Counted from the stretch's first letter, positions 49,287 to 59,311 are shown. The stretch: DNA of 64,000 bases from Bacillota bacterium (GCA_023423335.1 JAFAFU010000073.1:124001-188000); one strand, 5' to 3'. Numbers and translations: made by a program. Notes: generated by a model not told the origin, from the sequence alone.

Positions 49287-51119
49287 GTGACAGCGATGCA
49301 ATGGTTTTATTCATTTCTTAAAAAATATCGTGCTAAACTAACCTTCGCGATGGTACTGGTCACAATCACCTGTGTCATTGCTATCGTAAACCCTCAAATC
49401 TCCGGTATCGTTGTAGATGAGGTAATCCGGGGGAATAATCGCAAAATACTGCCGATGATGGTCATTATCATGATAGTGACAACACTTCTCAGAGCAGTCC
49501 TTAAGTATTGGTTCCTGTTGATTTTTGAAACATCTTCCCAGGGAATGCTCTATACCTTAAGGGATTATGTTTACCGAAGGCTGTTGCAGCAGGATTTTAG
49601 TTTTTATAACAAGAACCGGACCGGCGATCTGATGAGCAGACAGACCGGTGACATGGATGCGATCCGGCACTTTGTGGCTTTCGTAATATATTCCGTGTAT
49701 GAGAATTTATTATTGTTCCTCATTGCCTTAATCATGATTTTTGTGGTGGACTTCCGTCTTGCGCTCTGTATGATCGCCGTGCTCCCCATCACCGCCCTGT
49801 GCACGGCAAAGCAGCTGAAATCGGTGAAGCCGGCTTTCCATAAAATCCGGCAGCAGTTCTCCAGCCTGAATACCTTTGTGCAGGAGAATGTCAGCGGTAA
49901 CCGTGTCGTCAAGGCTTTTGCCAAGGAAGACTATGAGATAGCCAAGTTTAATAAAGAAAATGATGCCTTCCGGCAGGCAGAGCTGGATGCGGCAGAGATC
50001 TGGAAGAAATATGTCCCGATCTTCGAATTCCTTGCCAATGCCCTTACCATCATCCTGTATCTGGTAGGCGGTATCATGGTAGTATACGGCTATATGAGCA
50101 TGGGGAAACTGGTTACGGTAAGCGGTTATCTCTGGATGTTAAATATGCCCCTCAGAATGGCGGGCTGGCTGGCCAATGATTATCAGAGATTTGTCACCTC
50201 CGTTGAGAAGATATACTCCACAGTTGTGGTGGAACCCACCATCAAGGAGCCGGAGAACGCCAAGGTTAAGCAGCGGTTCCAGGGAAATATCGAATTCATC
50301 CATGTGCATTACCGCGCAGATGATGAGATTATCCTCAGAGATATCAATTTTCAGGTGAAACCGGGTCAGACCGTGGGAATCATCGGTGCAACCGGTTCCG
50401 GCAAGTCAACACTGATGAACCTTCTCTGCCGCTTCTATGATGTGACAGAAGGTGAGATCAGGATTGACGGGATCAATATCAAGGAACTGGATCTATTCTC
50501 CCTGCGGGACAATATCGGTATGGCGATGCAGGATGTATTCCTGTTTTCCGATACGGTCGAAGGGAATATCGCTTATGGAAGACCTGACTGCAGTTTTGAA
50601 GAAGTGGAAGCGGCAGCTAAGATCGCCAATGCCCATCAGTTTATTCTTCAGATGCCGGACGGTTATGACACAATAGTCGGCGAACGGGGTGTGGGCTTAT
50701 CCGGCGGACAGAAGCAGAGAATATCCCTGGCCAGAGCGCTGCTTAAGAACCCCTCAATCATCATCCTGGACGATACCACTTCGGCTGTGGATATGGAAAC
50801 GGAGACCCAGATACAGAATGAACTGGAAAATATCAATAAGAATCATACGGTGTTCATCATCGCCCACAGAATCTCCTCAATTAAGGATGCGGACCAGATT
50901 CTCGTCGTGGAAGAGGGCCGGATATTGGAAGCAGGCAATCATGACGAGCTGCTTAAAAAGAGGGGCTATTATGCCACCGTATTCCATCATCAGTACGGAG
51001 ACTTTGATCAGATCAGTGAGCTGAATAAAATGAACCATAAAAATGAGAAAACGGATATGGCGGACAGAATGGAAAAGAAGCTGGTACAGGAAGGATTAGC
51101 TGAGAAAACCTTCGGCTAG
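49287..51119 (+). CDS. ABC exporter, heterodimer half with degenerate ATPase site
   Basis: 610 residues: six membrane helices (~1-320) then an ATPase domain. Walker A GATGSGKST, signature VGLSGGQKQR, Walker B IIILDDTTSAVD, where Asp replaces the catalytic Glu. The partner has LSVGQ for its signature, so one of the two nucleotide sites in the dimer is degenerate, as in LmrCD or TM287/288-type exporters. A GTG start at 49287 follows GAGGAGG with 8-base spacing. Probably exports a drug or lipid. Divergent AraC gene upstream. Confidence 0.93.
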   Translation: MTAMQWFYSFLKKYRAKLTFAMVLVTITCVIAIVNPQISGIVVDEVIRGNNRKILPMMVIIMIVTTLLRAVLKYWFLLIFETSSQGMLYTLRDYVYRRLLQQDFSFYNKNRTGDLMSRQTGDMDAIRHFVAFVIYSVYENLLLFLIALIMIFVVDFRLALCMIAVLPITALCTAKQLKSVKPAFHKIRQQFSSLNTFVQENVSGNRVVKAFAKEDYEIAKFNKENDAFRQAELDAAEIWKKYVPIFEFLANALTIILYLVGGIMVVYGYMSMGKLVTVSGYLWMLNMPLRMAGWLANDYQRFVTSVEKIYSTVVVEPTIKEPENAKVKQRFQGNIEFIHVHYRADDEIILRDINFQVKPGQTVGIIGATGSGKSTLMNLLCRFYDVTEGEIRIDGINIKELDLFSLRDNIGMAMQDVFLFSDTVEGNIAYGRPDCSFEEVEAAAKIANAHQFILQMPDGYDTIVGERGVGLSGGQKQRISLARALLKNPSIIILDDTTSAVDMETETQIQNELENINKNHTVFIIAHRISSIKDADQILVVEEGRILEAGNHDELLKKRGYYATVFHHQYGDFDQISELNKMNHKNEKTDMADRMEKKLVQEGLAEKTFG

Positions 51120-51136
51120 GCAAAAGTATTCATTTC

Positions 51137-51167
51137 TTTTACATAGTATGTATGCCGCCTTGCGGCA
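51137..51167. repeat. Short hairpin repeat
   Basis: TTTTACATAGTATG and TATGCCGCCTTGCGGCA, with stem GCCGC/GCGGC. Similar to 59312-59349 (TTTTTACAAAGTATTTG and TATGCCGCCTTCAGGCGGCA). Each copy lies in the leader just before a gene. Confidence 0.6.
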
Positions 51168-51218
51168 AATTTATGCCGACGCCGGGATTTGCGGTGTTTT
51201 GGCCGAATGGAGGTAATT

Positions 51219-53006
51219 ATGGCTAGAAATAAATACGATATTGATGAAACCCTGCAGACCGAATTTAACTTCTCCCACCTGAAACGGTTAGGTTCCTATA
51301 TTAAGCCTCACCGGAAGGATATGATATTAACCATCCTTCTGCTGACAGTTTCCTCTGCTCTCACGATGCTTGCTCCGAGGGTCCTGATGACCATCCTGGA
51401 TGTGTACATTGTGAACGGCGATGTGGATAAAATTATTCAGGTCAGCCTCATGCTGCTGATCAGCTATTTAATCATCTCGATTATTATGAGAGTGAAGATA
51501 TCAATCATGTCTAAGCTTGGCCAGAACATCATACATACCATCCGGAGCGATATCTTCAATCACCTGCAGGAGCTGCCCTTTTCCTATTATGATGACAAGC
51601 CCCATGGTAAGATCCAGGTCAGAGTAGTGAATTATGTCAACAGCTTAAGTGACCTGTTATCCAATGGTATTGTCAATACCGTGACAGAACTGTTTACCCT
51701 GTTATTTATTGTGGGCTTCATGCTCTCGATTAATGTCAGACTCACCGTCATCTGCTTATTAGGGCTGCCGCTCCTGATGATCCTGATCTTTACAATTAAG
51801 AAGAAGCAAAGGGTGGCATGGCAGAGATCGAGCAATAAAACTTCGAATCTGAATGCGTATATTGCGGAGAGCATCAATGGCATACGGGTAACCCAGAGCT
51901 TTACCAGAGAAGAAGAGAATACCAGAATTTTTAATAATCTCAGCAGTGAATACAGTAAGGCCTGGATGAAGGCAGTTAAGCTTAATTTCCTTCTCTGGCC
52001 TGCGATCAATAATATCTCCACCTGGACCACCTGTGCAATGTTTGTATTGGGAATCGCCTGGCTTGACCGGGGAGTGGAGGGCATCACGATCGGTGCAATT
52101 GTCGCTATGACCGGCTATATCGGCAGGTTCTGGGCTCCGGTTAATACCCTGGCAAGCTTCTATAACTCCATTCTGACGGCAGCCTCGTATCTGGAAAGAA
52201 TCTTCCAGACGATTGACGAGCCGGTATTAGTCAAGGATTGTGAGGGAGCGGTGGAGATGCCACCCCTTATCGGTAAGGTGGTATTTAAGGATGTAGTCTT
52301 CAGTTACGAGGATGGTATACCGGTCTTAAACGGCATCAGCTTCCAGGCAAACGTAGGTGATTCCGTTGCTATTGTAGGGCCGACCGGAGCGGGCAAGACG
52401 ACAATCATTAATCTGATCAGCCGTTTCTACAACGTCGATTCAGGTACGATCACGATTGATGGCGTCGATATCAGCAAGGTACAGATCAGATCCCTTCGAA
52501 AGCAGATGGGTGTCATGCTACAGGACAGCTTTATATTCTCCGGTACTATCATGAATAACATCCGGTATGGTAATATGGATGCCACGGACGAACAGGTAAT
52601 TGAGGCAGCCAAAACCGTCCGGGCCCATGATTTCATTATCGGGCTGGAGAAGGGCTATGATACCGAGGTAAATGAACGGGGTACCCGGTTATCCGTCGGG
52701 CAGAGACAGCTGATCAGCTTCGCCAGGGCGCTTTTGGCAGATCCCAAAATTCTTATCCTGGATGAAGCTACCTCAAGCATCGATACGGAGACGGAGATAT
52801 TACTGCAGGAAGGCCTAAATAAGCTGCTGGCGAACCGGACCTCCTTCATCATTGCCCACCGGTTATCTACGATAAAGAACGCTACCTGCATCCTGTATGT
52901 GGATGAAGGGCAGATTAAAGAGATGGGTACCCATGAGGAACTCCTGGAGAAGAAGGGCTGTTATAACGAGCTTTACATATCCCAGTATAAGTTCCTGGAG
53001 AAGTGA
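51219..53006 (+). CDS. ABC exporter, heterodimer half with catalytic ATPase site
   Basis: About 595 residues. Six membrane helices, then ATPase: Walker A GPTGAGKTT, signature TRLSVGQRQL, Walker B ILILDEATSSID with intact catalytic Glu, H-loop IIAHRLST. Complements the upstream partner: this Glu works with the LSGGQ of the partner to form the single active site. ATG 51219 follows GGAGGT. The 99-base gap between the partners holds a hairpin repeat. Closed by a terminator at 53038-53091. Confidence 0.93.
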   Translation: MARNKYDIDETLQTEFNFSHLKRLGSYIKPHRKDMILTILLLTVSSALTMLAPRVLMTILDVYIVNGDVDKIIQVSLMLLISYLIISIIMRVKISIMSKLGQNIIHTIRSDIFNHLQELPFSYYDDKPHGKIQVRVVNYVNSLSDLLSNGIVNTVTELFTLLFIVGFMLSINVRLTVICLLGLPLLMILIFTIKKKQRVAWQRSSNKTSNLNAYIAESINGIRVTQSFTREEENTRIFNNLSSEYSKAWMKAVKLNFLLWPAINNISTWTTCAMFVLGIAWLDRGVEGITIGAIVAMTGYIGRFWAPVNTLASFYNSILTAASYLERIFQTIDEPVLVKDCEGAVEMPPLIGKVVFKDVVFSYEDGIPVLNGISFQANVGDSVAIVGPTGAGKTTIINLISRFYNVDSGTITIDGVDISKVQIRSLRKQMGVMLQDSFIFSGTIMNNIRYGNMDATDEQVIEAAKTVRAHDFIIGLEKGYDTEVNERGTRLSVGQRQLISFARALLADPKILILDEATSSIDTETEILLQEGLNKLLANRTSFIIAHRLSTIKNATCILYVDEGQIKEMGTHEELLEKKGCYNELYISQYKFLEK

Positions 53007-53037
53007 TAAATTAAGAGAAATATAAATACATGCAGAT

Positions 53038-53091
53038 AAAGAGCAGATCTGAAATTCCGAATATGACATCCGGAAACCGGATCTGCTCTTT
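53038..53091 (+). terminator. Terminator of the ABC exporter operon
   Basis: Arms AAAGAGCAGATC and GATCTGCTCTTT, 12 bp, followed by TTTT. The loop contains a smaller pairing (TCCG with CGGA). Confidence 0.8.
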
Positions 53092-53188
53092 TACAATTAC
53101 TGTGATAAGGCAGTTGAAAAGAATGCTTGATACAGCCATGGGCCATGGGTTACAATAAGAAAAGCGGATTGACCGGAAGGAGTAAACC

Positions 53189-54262
53189 ATGAGCTATGAT
53201 TATAAAGAAATTGTTCCATATCTGCTGCACTGGTTTGATTATAATGCACGGATTCTTCCCTGGCGGGAGAATCCAAAGCCCTATTATGTCTGGATCTCTG
53301 AGATAATGCTGCAGCAAACCAGGGTGGAGGCAGTGAAAGGGTATTTTGACCGCTTCATAACGGCTTTACCGGATATCCGGTCCCTGGCTGAGGCAGAGGA
53401 GGAGAGGCTGCTGAAGCTTTGGGAAGGCCTGGGCTATTACAGCAGAGTCCGAAATCTAAAGAAGACAGCCCAGATCGTTATAAGAGATTATGGAGGGGAG
53501 CTCCCCTCTGAATATTCTGAGCTGATGAAACTGCCCGGAATTGGCACCTATACTGCCGGAGCCGTGGCATCGATTGCCTTTGGTAAAGCAATACCGGCAG
53601 TGGATGGCAATGTTCTTAGAGTCACAAAGAGACTTGCAGGCAGCTTTGAGGATATCTCGAAGGAAAGCGTTAAGAAGGAGTTGATCGCGGAACTTACCGT
53701 TATTATCCCGAAGGATCATCCGGGGGATTTCAACCAGGCTCTGATGGAGCTGGGAGCGACCGTCTGCCTTCCGAACGGAAAACCCCTTTGTGCGAAATGT
53801 CCGGTGATGCATCTTTGCAGGGCATTCCATCAGGACATTGTAATGGAGCTGCCGGTGAAACCGGATAAAAAGGAACGAAAACGCGTAGAGAGAACCATCC
53901 TGCTGATGGAGTATCAGGATAGATATATTATAAGGAAAAGACCGGACCAGGGGCTGCTGGCCGGCTTATGGGAACTGCCCGGTATAGAGGAACACCTTAC
54001 CCTGCAGGGCGTTAGGCGAATACTTAAGGAATGGGGGCTGGCCATCGATGAGATTGAACCGATGGGGAAAGCAAAGCATATCTTCTCCCATATCGAGTGG
54101 CATATGCTGGGCTACCGAATCCGGCTGAAGGAGCTGGCGGACGGATATCCGGAGGGAAGCCAGGTCCGATGGGCAGACAAGCAGGAGATCAGAGAGGTGT
54201 ATGCTCTGCCCAATGCATTCGCGGCTTATACGGATATTATTACAGAAGATAAGCCGGAATGA
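53189..54262 (+). CDS. mutY: A/G-specific adenine glycosylase
   Basis: 357 residues, normal for MutY. Removes adenine opposite 8-oxoguanine. PWRENPKPYYVWISEIMLQQTRV at the start, helix-hairpin-helix LPGIGTYTAGAVASIAFG with catalytic Asp in PAVDGNVLRV, and an iron-sulfur cluster with cysteines in ATVCLPNGKPLC-AKC-PVMHLC (spacing 7, 2 and 5 between cysteines). A C-terminal Nudix-like domain follows (~235-350), as is usual. GGAGTAAACC ribosome site. Stands alone. Confidence 0.95.
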   Translation: MSYDYKEIVPYLLHWFDYNARILPWRENPKPYYVWISEIMLQQTRVEAVKGYFDRFITALPDIRSLAEAEEERLLKLWEGLGYYSRVRNLKKTAQIVIRDYGGELPSEYSELMKLPGIGTYTAGAVASIAFGKAIPAVDGNVLRVTKRLAGSFEDISKESVKKELIAELTVIIPKDHPGDFNQALMELGATVCLPNGKPLCAKCPVMHLCRAFHQDIVMELPVKPDKKERKRVERTILLMEYQDRYIIRKRPDQGLLAGLWELPGIEEHLTLQGVRRILKEWGLAIDEIEPMGKAKHIFSHIEWHMLGYRIRLKELADGYPEGSQVRWADKQEIREVYALPNAFAAYTDIITEDKPE

Positions 54263-54417
54263 CCCATATGAGCATCGGCGGTATGATCTATAAACCGGTG
54301 TTCATAGAAAGTCTTCATAAAATTCATAAATTTTAAGTTGGATAAGAAGGATAAATGTGCTATCATGTTAGTTGGTATCAAGTAGCATATGCATTGATTA
54401 AATATGGAGTGAGTGAA

Positions 54418-54921
54418 ATGAAAAAGAATGTGATATTTTTTATTATAATTGTAACAATGCTTGTTATGTCCGGATGTAAAGCGGCGGATGAAGCGGCATT
54501 CTTTATTCCGACCCCGGCCCTGTCCCAGGGCGCCTCGGACGAGGACCAGGATGGAGATACTTCCGGTGAATCAGGCGAAGAGACCGGTTCGGAGGATGTG
54601 ACAGATTCGGATGAACCTGTATACACAGGTAAAACTACGACGAAATATGTTAAGCTTACAGGCTATGATGCAATCCTTAATATCAGAAAGACACCCTCCA
54701 GAGATGGTGAGATTGTCGGCTTTCTGGTGCATACGGAGCAGGTTGATGTAATCAGCATCGAGGATGGCTGGGCAAGCTTTGTATACCAGAATGAGATCCG
54801 GTATGTAAGCGCTGATTTTCTGGTGGACAAGAAGCCGGCTTATATTACACCGCCGACTCCGACCCCAACTCCGTCACCGACTGCAAAGCCGGATTCCGAC
54901 GATGTGCCTCTGGAGATTTAG
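54418..54921 (+). CDS. Lipoprotein with SH3-type domain
   Basis: About 167 residues. Lipobox LVMSGC gives a lipid-attached Cys near residue 20. An acidic, Ser/Gly-rich linker is followed by a bacterial SH3-like domain (LNIRKTPSRDGEIVGFLVHTEQ, WASFVYQNEIRYVSADFL), then a Pro/Thr repeat tail (PTPTPTPSP). Such domains bind cell-wall peptides. ATG 54418 follows GGAGTGAG. Convergent with the LysR gene at 54945, 23 bases away. Confidence 0.82.
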   Translation: MKKNVIFFIIIVTMLVMSGCKAADEAAFFIPTPALSQGASDEDQDGDTSGESGEETGSEDVTDSDEPVYTGKTTTKYVKLTGYDAILNIRKTPSRDGEIVGFLVHTEQVDVISIEDGWASFVYQNEIRYVSADFLVDKKPAYITPPTPTPTPSPTAKPDSDDVPLEI

Positions 54922-54944
54922 AACTGCCGGGAAAGTCAAATCGA

Positions 54945-55832
54945 TTACTGGTCACAAATAAACGCAATGAATTTATTCATAGCATCTGAGAGGAAGGCAT
55001 TGTTGGAATAGCAAAAGCCGACCTCTCTTTTGTTTATGGGAGTTTTTAGCGGTATCCGGGTCAGTAAACCCTCTTCCAGCTCCGGTGTGACAAATTCCTT
55101 AATGACACAGGCCACACCCAGACCGGTTTTTGCAAATTCAATCAGCAGATCCATGCTGCTGACTTCCAGGATGTGCTTTGGTTCGATCCCCTGACTAAGG
55201 AAATACCGTTCGATGTATTTTCTGGATACATTCTCTTCATCCAGAAGCATGATATTGGCAGTGGAGAATATATCGGGAGTATTCTCCCTCAGCTTAAGGT
55301 TATCCAGGTAAGCTCCGGTCGCAACGAAGATATCTTCAATCTCACCAAGATTATGGAACCGCAGGCTGTCCGCGTGCTCAGGCTTGGCAACCAGTCCGAT
55401 ATCCAGGGTATTATTCTCCAGCTGCTTCAACGTATGGGCGGAGGACTGACTTTCAATTGTAATTTTGATATGGGGGTACTCCCTGACAAAACGATTCAGA
55501 TAGGGGAGCAACAGGTATTTGCACAGGGTGGTACTGACTCCGATCCTTAAGTGCCCGATACCCAGCTCATGAAGTCTTTGAATGCTGTCTTCCCCCTGCT
55601 TCAGGGCATCGAAGGCGTTCTTCGTATAGGAGTATAACAGCTTTCCTTCCTCTGTGAGTCTGACTCCCCGGGAGCTTCGAAGGAACAGGACGGTGCCTAA
55701 GTTTTCCTCCAGATTGGTGACCGCTTTACTGACGGCGGGCTGGCTGATAAAGAGCTGCCTGGCGGCATGGGAGATATTGCCGGTCTCAGCTACACAGTTA
55801 AAGATATGGTAGAGGGATAAATTTTGGTTCAT
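54945..55832 (-). CDS. LysR-family transcriptional regulator
   Basis: About 295 residues. N-terminal winged helix (YHIFNCVAETGNISHAARQL, FISQPAVSKAVTNLEENLG) and a substrate-binding-like effector domain. Start at 55832 is preceded by AAGGAAGG on the minus strand; ATGs further up have no such site. It is divergent from leuBCD with two palindromes between, so it most likely activates the leucine genes, perhaps with 2-isopropylmalate as coinducer, in the manner of LeuO/CysB-type regulators; the ligand is inference. Confidence 0.9.
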   Translation of the reverse strand: MNQNLSLYHIFNCVAETGNISHAARQLFISQPAVSKAVTNLEENLGTVLFLRSSRGVRLTEEGKLLYSYTKNAFDALKQGEDSIQRLHELGIGHLRIGVSTTLCKYLLLPYLNRFVREYPHIKITIESQSSAHTLKQLENNTLDIGLVAKPEHADSLRFHNLGEIEDIFVATGAYLDNLKLRENTPDIFSTANIMLLDEENVSRKYIERYFLSQGIEPKHILEVSSMDLLIEFAKTGLGVACVIKEFVTPELEEGLLTRIPLKTPINKREVGFCYSNNAFLSDAMNKFIAFICDQ

Positions 55833-55929
55833 GATGTCCTTCCTTTCGATCTGTATTTTTGGGGGAAGCAGGTTTTGTTCTAAAACGGAGGTTATGATCA
55901 TGTAATAGTAGGGAAGCAATACTATCAAT

Positions 55930-55966
55930 ATAACTATAAGTTATAATACATATTCATAATATGTAT
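55930..55966. promoter_or_regulatory. Putative LysR binding sites
   Basis: Two adjacent palindromes: ATAACT-ATA-AGTTAT (55930-55944) and ATACATATT-CAT-AATATGTAT (55946-55966). This tandem arrangement fits the recognition and activation sites of LysR regulators. They lie between the divergent LysR and leuB genes. Confidence 0.65.
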
Positions 55967-56069
55967 TTCAATTATATCAAATTTTATGATATGATTGCAA
56001 CAGATAATATTTTAGGCTGCGGTGAAATAAGCCAGTGCAGCATACATATCCTGTTTGGGAGGAAAAGAT

Positions 56070-57152
56070 ATGAATTATAACATAGCAGTCATCCCCGGTG
56101 ACGGAATCGGACCGGAGATCATCACGGAGGCGAAGAAGGTACTTGACCGGATCGGAGTAGCATACGGTCACAGCTTTGCCTATACCGAAGTGCTGATGGG
56201 CGGTGTATCCATTGATGCAACCGGAGTGCCTCTGACGGAGGAGGCCCTGGAGACAGCAAAAAGAAGTGATTCCGTACTTCTCGGAGCAGTCGGCGGTAAT
56301 GTGGGACAGTCGAACTGGTACAGCCTGCCCCCCCATCTAAGACCGGAAGCGGGACTTCTGGCTATCCGCAAGGGCTTACAGCTGTTTGCCAATATCAGAC
56401 CGGCAGTCCTTTATGAGGAGCTGAAGGCAGCCTGCCCCTTAAGGGAGGACATCAGCGGCAGCGGTTTTGATTTTGTGGTTATACGGGAGCTGACCGGCGG
56501 ACTCTACTTTGGAGAGCGCAAGACTGAAGTTGTGAACGGGCTTCGAAAGGCAACGGATACCCTGGTATATGATGAGAATGAAATCAGGCGGATTGCGAAA
56601 TGCGCCTTTGAGATTGCCATGAAACGTGACAAGAGGGTCTGCAGCGTAGATAAAGCCAATGTGCTTGACTCCTCCAGACTCTGGAGGCAAGTAACAAAGG
56701 AGGTCGCGGCGGATTACCCGGAGGTAGAGCTTACTGACATGCTGGTGGATAACTGTGCGATGCAGCTGGTAAAGAATCCGGGGCAGTTTGATGTTATTCT
56801 TACGGAGAATATGTTCGGTGATATCCTTTCGGATGAAGCAAGCATGATTACCGGTTCGATCGGAATGCTGGCCTCTGCAAGTCTGGGAGATACGAAGCTG
56901 GGATTGTATGAACCGAGCCACGGATCGGCACCGGATATTGCAGGGCAAAATAAAGCGAATCCGATCGCTACGATACTCTCGGCAGCCATGATGCTCCGCT
57001 ATTCCTTTGATCTTGCCAAAGAAGCAGACAGGATCGAAGCAGCGGTCAAGACAGTGCTTAAGAAGGGCTATCGGACCATTGATATTATGTCGGAGGGAAA
57101 CACCCTGGTCAAAACGAGCGGGATGGGTGATCTGATTGCCGGAGAGATATAA
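56070..57152 (+). CDS. leuB: 3-isopropylmalate dehydrogenase
   Basis: 360 residues. Oxidative decarboxylation of 3-isopropylmalate in leucine biosynthesis, NAD-dependent. VIPGDGIGPEI at the start, substrate arginines in AGLLAIRKGLQLFANIRP and VVIRELTGGLYFG, the metal-binding NMFGDILSDEASM, and the NAD-binding EPSHGSAPDIAGQNKANP. ATG 56070 has GGGAGG ahead; an ATG at 56055 overlaps the site. First of leuBCD; leuA is not in the window. Confidence 0.96.
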   Translation: MNYNIAVIPGDGIGPEIITEAKKVLDRIGVAYGHSFAYTEVLMGGVSIDATGVPLTEEALETAKRSDSVLLGAVGGNVGQSNWYSLPPHLRPEAGLLAIRKGLQLFANIRPAVLYEELKAACPLREDISGSGFDFVVIRELTGGLYFGERKTEVVNGLRKATDTLVYDENEIRRIAKCAFEIAMKRDKRVCSVDKANVLDSSRLWRQVTKEVAADYPEVELTDMLVDNCAMQLVKNPGQFDVILTENMFGDILSDEASMITGSIGMLASASLGDTKLGLYEPSHGSAPDIAGQNKANPIATILSAAMMLRYSFDLAKEADRIEAAVKTVLKKGYRTIDIMSEGNTLVKTSGMGDLIAGEI

Positions 57153-57254
57153 AAGATACGGCAGACAGGGAGATCGGATTTAAAATTTATTTTTAGAATA
57201 TTAAATTGATCCGTGCGAACAAGCCGCACGGTTGGATGCTGGGAGGAATAAGAT

Positions 57255-58520
57255 ATGGGTATGACAATGACGCAGAAGATATTAGCGGCCCATGCCGGAC
57301 TGGATAAGGTTACGGCAGGCCAGCTGATAGAAGCGGATCTGGATCTGGTGCTGGGAAATGATGTAACGGCTCCGGTTGCCATCCATGAGATGGAGAAGAT
57401 GACAGCAAAGACGGTTTTTCATAAGGATAAGATAGCCCTGGTGCCGGACCATTTTACACCGAATAAGGATATCAAGTCTGCACAGCATTGCAAATGTGTC
57501 CGTGAGTTTGCCAGGTTGCATGATATAACAAATTATTTTGAAATCGGTGAGATGGGCATTGAGCATGCGCTTCTGCCGGAGAAGGGACTGGTGGTAGCCG
57601 GTGATGTCGTCATCGGGGCGGATTCCCATACCTGTACCTACGGTGCCCTGGGGGCTTTTTCTACAGGTGTAGGAAGCACAGACATGGCGGCCGGTATGGT
57701 GACCGGAAAAGCCTGGTTTAAGGTTCCTTCTGCACTTAAGTTTGTTCTGACCGGAAAACCTGCGGACTGGGTCAGCGGTAAGGATGTAATTCTGCATATC
57801 ATCGGTATGATCGGAGTGGACGGGGCACTTTATAAATCCATGGAATTCGTGGGGGACGGGATCAGGCACCTCACGATGGATGACCGGTTTTCTATGGCTA
57901 ACATGGCAATCGAGGCCGGCGCCAAGAATGGCATCTTTCCGGTGGATGAGGCAGCCGTTCTGTATATGAAGGAGCATTCTGTGAAGAAGTATACCGTTTA
58001 TGAAGCAGATGCGGACGCGGAATATGATGAGACCTATGAGATCGATTTATCTTCCTTGAGACCGACCGTAGCATTCCCCCATCTCCCGGAAAATACCCGC
58101 ACGATTGACAATGTCGGAGATATCAGGATAGATCAGGTGGTTATCGGCTCCTGTACCAACGGCCGAATTGATGATCTGAGAATTGCGGCCAGGGTACTGG
58201 AGGGGAGGAAGGTTGCGAAGGGACTCAGGGTCATCATTTTCCCGGCGACCCAGAATATCTACCTGCAAGCCATGGAGGAGGGACTGCTGGCTACCTTTAT
58301 TAAGGCGGGAGCAGTTGTTAGCACGCCGACCTGCGGACCCTGTCTGGGAGGCCATATGGGAATCCTGGCGGAGGGTGAGCGGGCAGTGGCGACCACAAAC
58401 AGGAATTTTGTCGGCCGCATGGGCCATGTGAAGTCAGAGGTTTATCTGGCCAGTCCGGCAGTCGCAGCAGCCAGTGCGGTAACCGGAAGGATCTGCGGAC
58501 CGGAGACACTGGGACTATAG
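57255..58520 (+). CDS. leuC: 3-isopropylmalate dehydratase large subunit
   Basis: 421 residues, the short (HacA/archaeal) form of the aconitase-family large subunit. Isomerises 2- to 3-isopropylmalate with the small subunit. The 4Fe-4S cysteines are in GSCTNGR and TPTCGPCLGGH; DSHTCTYGALGAFSTGVGSTD is the substrate signature. GGGAGG precedes ATG 57255. Operon with leuB and leuD. Confidence 0.96.
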   Translation: MGMTMTQKILAAHAGLDKVTAGQLIEADLDLVLGNDVTAPVAIHEMEKMTAKTVFHKDKIALVPDHFTPNKDIKSAQHCKCVREFARLHDITNYFEIGEMGIEHALLPEKGLVVAGDVVIGADSHTCTYGALGAFSTGVGSTDMAAGMVTGKAWFKVPSALKFVLTGKPADWVSGKDVILHIIGMIGVDGALYKSMEFVGDGIRHLTMDDRFSMANMAIEAGAKNGIFPVDEAAVLYMKEHSVKKYTVYEADADAEYDETYEIDLSSLRPTVAFPHLPENTRTIDNVGDIRIDQVVIGSCTNGRIDDLRIAARVLEGRKVAKGLRVIIFPATQNIYLQAMEEGLLATFIKAGAVVSTPTCGPCLGGHMGILAEGERAVATTNRNFVGRMGHVKSEVYLASPAVAAASAVTGRICGPETLGL

Positions 58521-58606
58521 GGCTGAGTAATTTATTCAGAATAGATTCGTAAACTGCTGTGAACAGGGTGTCAGGTTGAAAAACAGCAGGGATAAGGAGA
58601 TTAATT

Positions 58607-59101
58607 ATGAAAGCATATGGAACGGTACACAAATACGGGGATAATGTGGATACGGATGTTATTATTCCGGCACGATATCTGAATTCCTCCGATCCGAAGG
58701 AGCTGGCAGCAAAATGTATGACAGACATAGATAAGGATTTTGTGAAACGGGTAAAGAGCGGGGATATCATGGTAGCCAATAAGAACTTCGGCTGCGGTTC
58801 CTCCAGGGAGCATGCACCGATTGCCATCAAGGCATCCGGTATCAGCTGTGTTATCGCGGAGACCTTCGCAAGAATCTTTTACCGCAATGCGATTAACATC
58901 GGGCTGCCGATTATCGAATGCCCGGAGGCTGCGAAGGAAATCGAGGCAGGGGATGAGGTTGAGATTGATTTTGACAGCGGGATGATTTATGACAGGACAA
59001 AGCGAACAAGATATCAAGGCCAGGCTTTTCCGGAATTCATGCAGCGAATCATCAAGGCAGAAGGTCTGATCAATTATATTAATGGTAAAGCATCAAATTA
59101 A
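58607..59101 (+). CDS. leuD: 3-isopropylmalate dehydratase small subunit
   Basis: 164 residues, right for the short-form small subunit. DNVDTDVIIPARYL near the start and NFGCGSSREHAPIAIK, the substrate-binding loop, identify LeuD. Partner of LeuC. AAGGAGA before the start. Last gene of the leuBCD run; a T-rich end follows near 59145. Confidence 0.95.
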   Translation: MKAYGTVHKYGDNVDTDVIIPARYLNSSDPKELAAKCMTDIDKDFVKRVKSGDIMVANKNFGCGSSREHAPIAIKASGISCVIAETFARIFYRNAINIGLPIIECPEAAKEIEAGDEVEIDFDSGMIYDRTKRTRYQGQAFPEFMQRIIKAEGLINYINGKASN

Positions 59102-59311
59102 TCAAAGAGATACCCTCTATTCTTATGAAGTGATTTTTAGAAGGAGGGTGTTTTTTTGACATCCGGCGTAATTAATGCATCCTGCTGTAAATTGCTGTAC
59201 CTGCGAAGTGTAATTCTGATTTTTTATGTTGATACTTAAATTGTCCATGTTATAATGAGAGAAAAAGAGGGCATTACATCGGCAGGAAGGGATAGGATTG
59301 GAAGAAGAGCA

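Noticed and set aside
57282..57977. 231-residue minus-strand frame within leuC
   Set aside because: Opposite to leuC, whose motifs are unmistakable; His/Arg-rich composition is that of a shadow frame.
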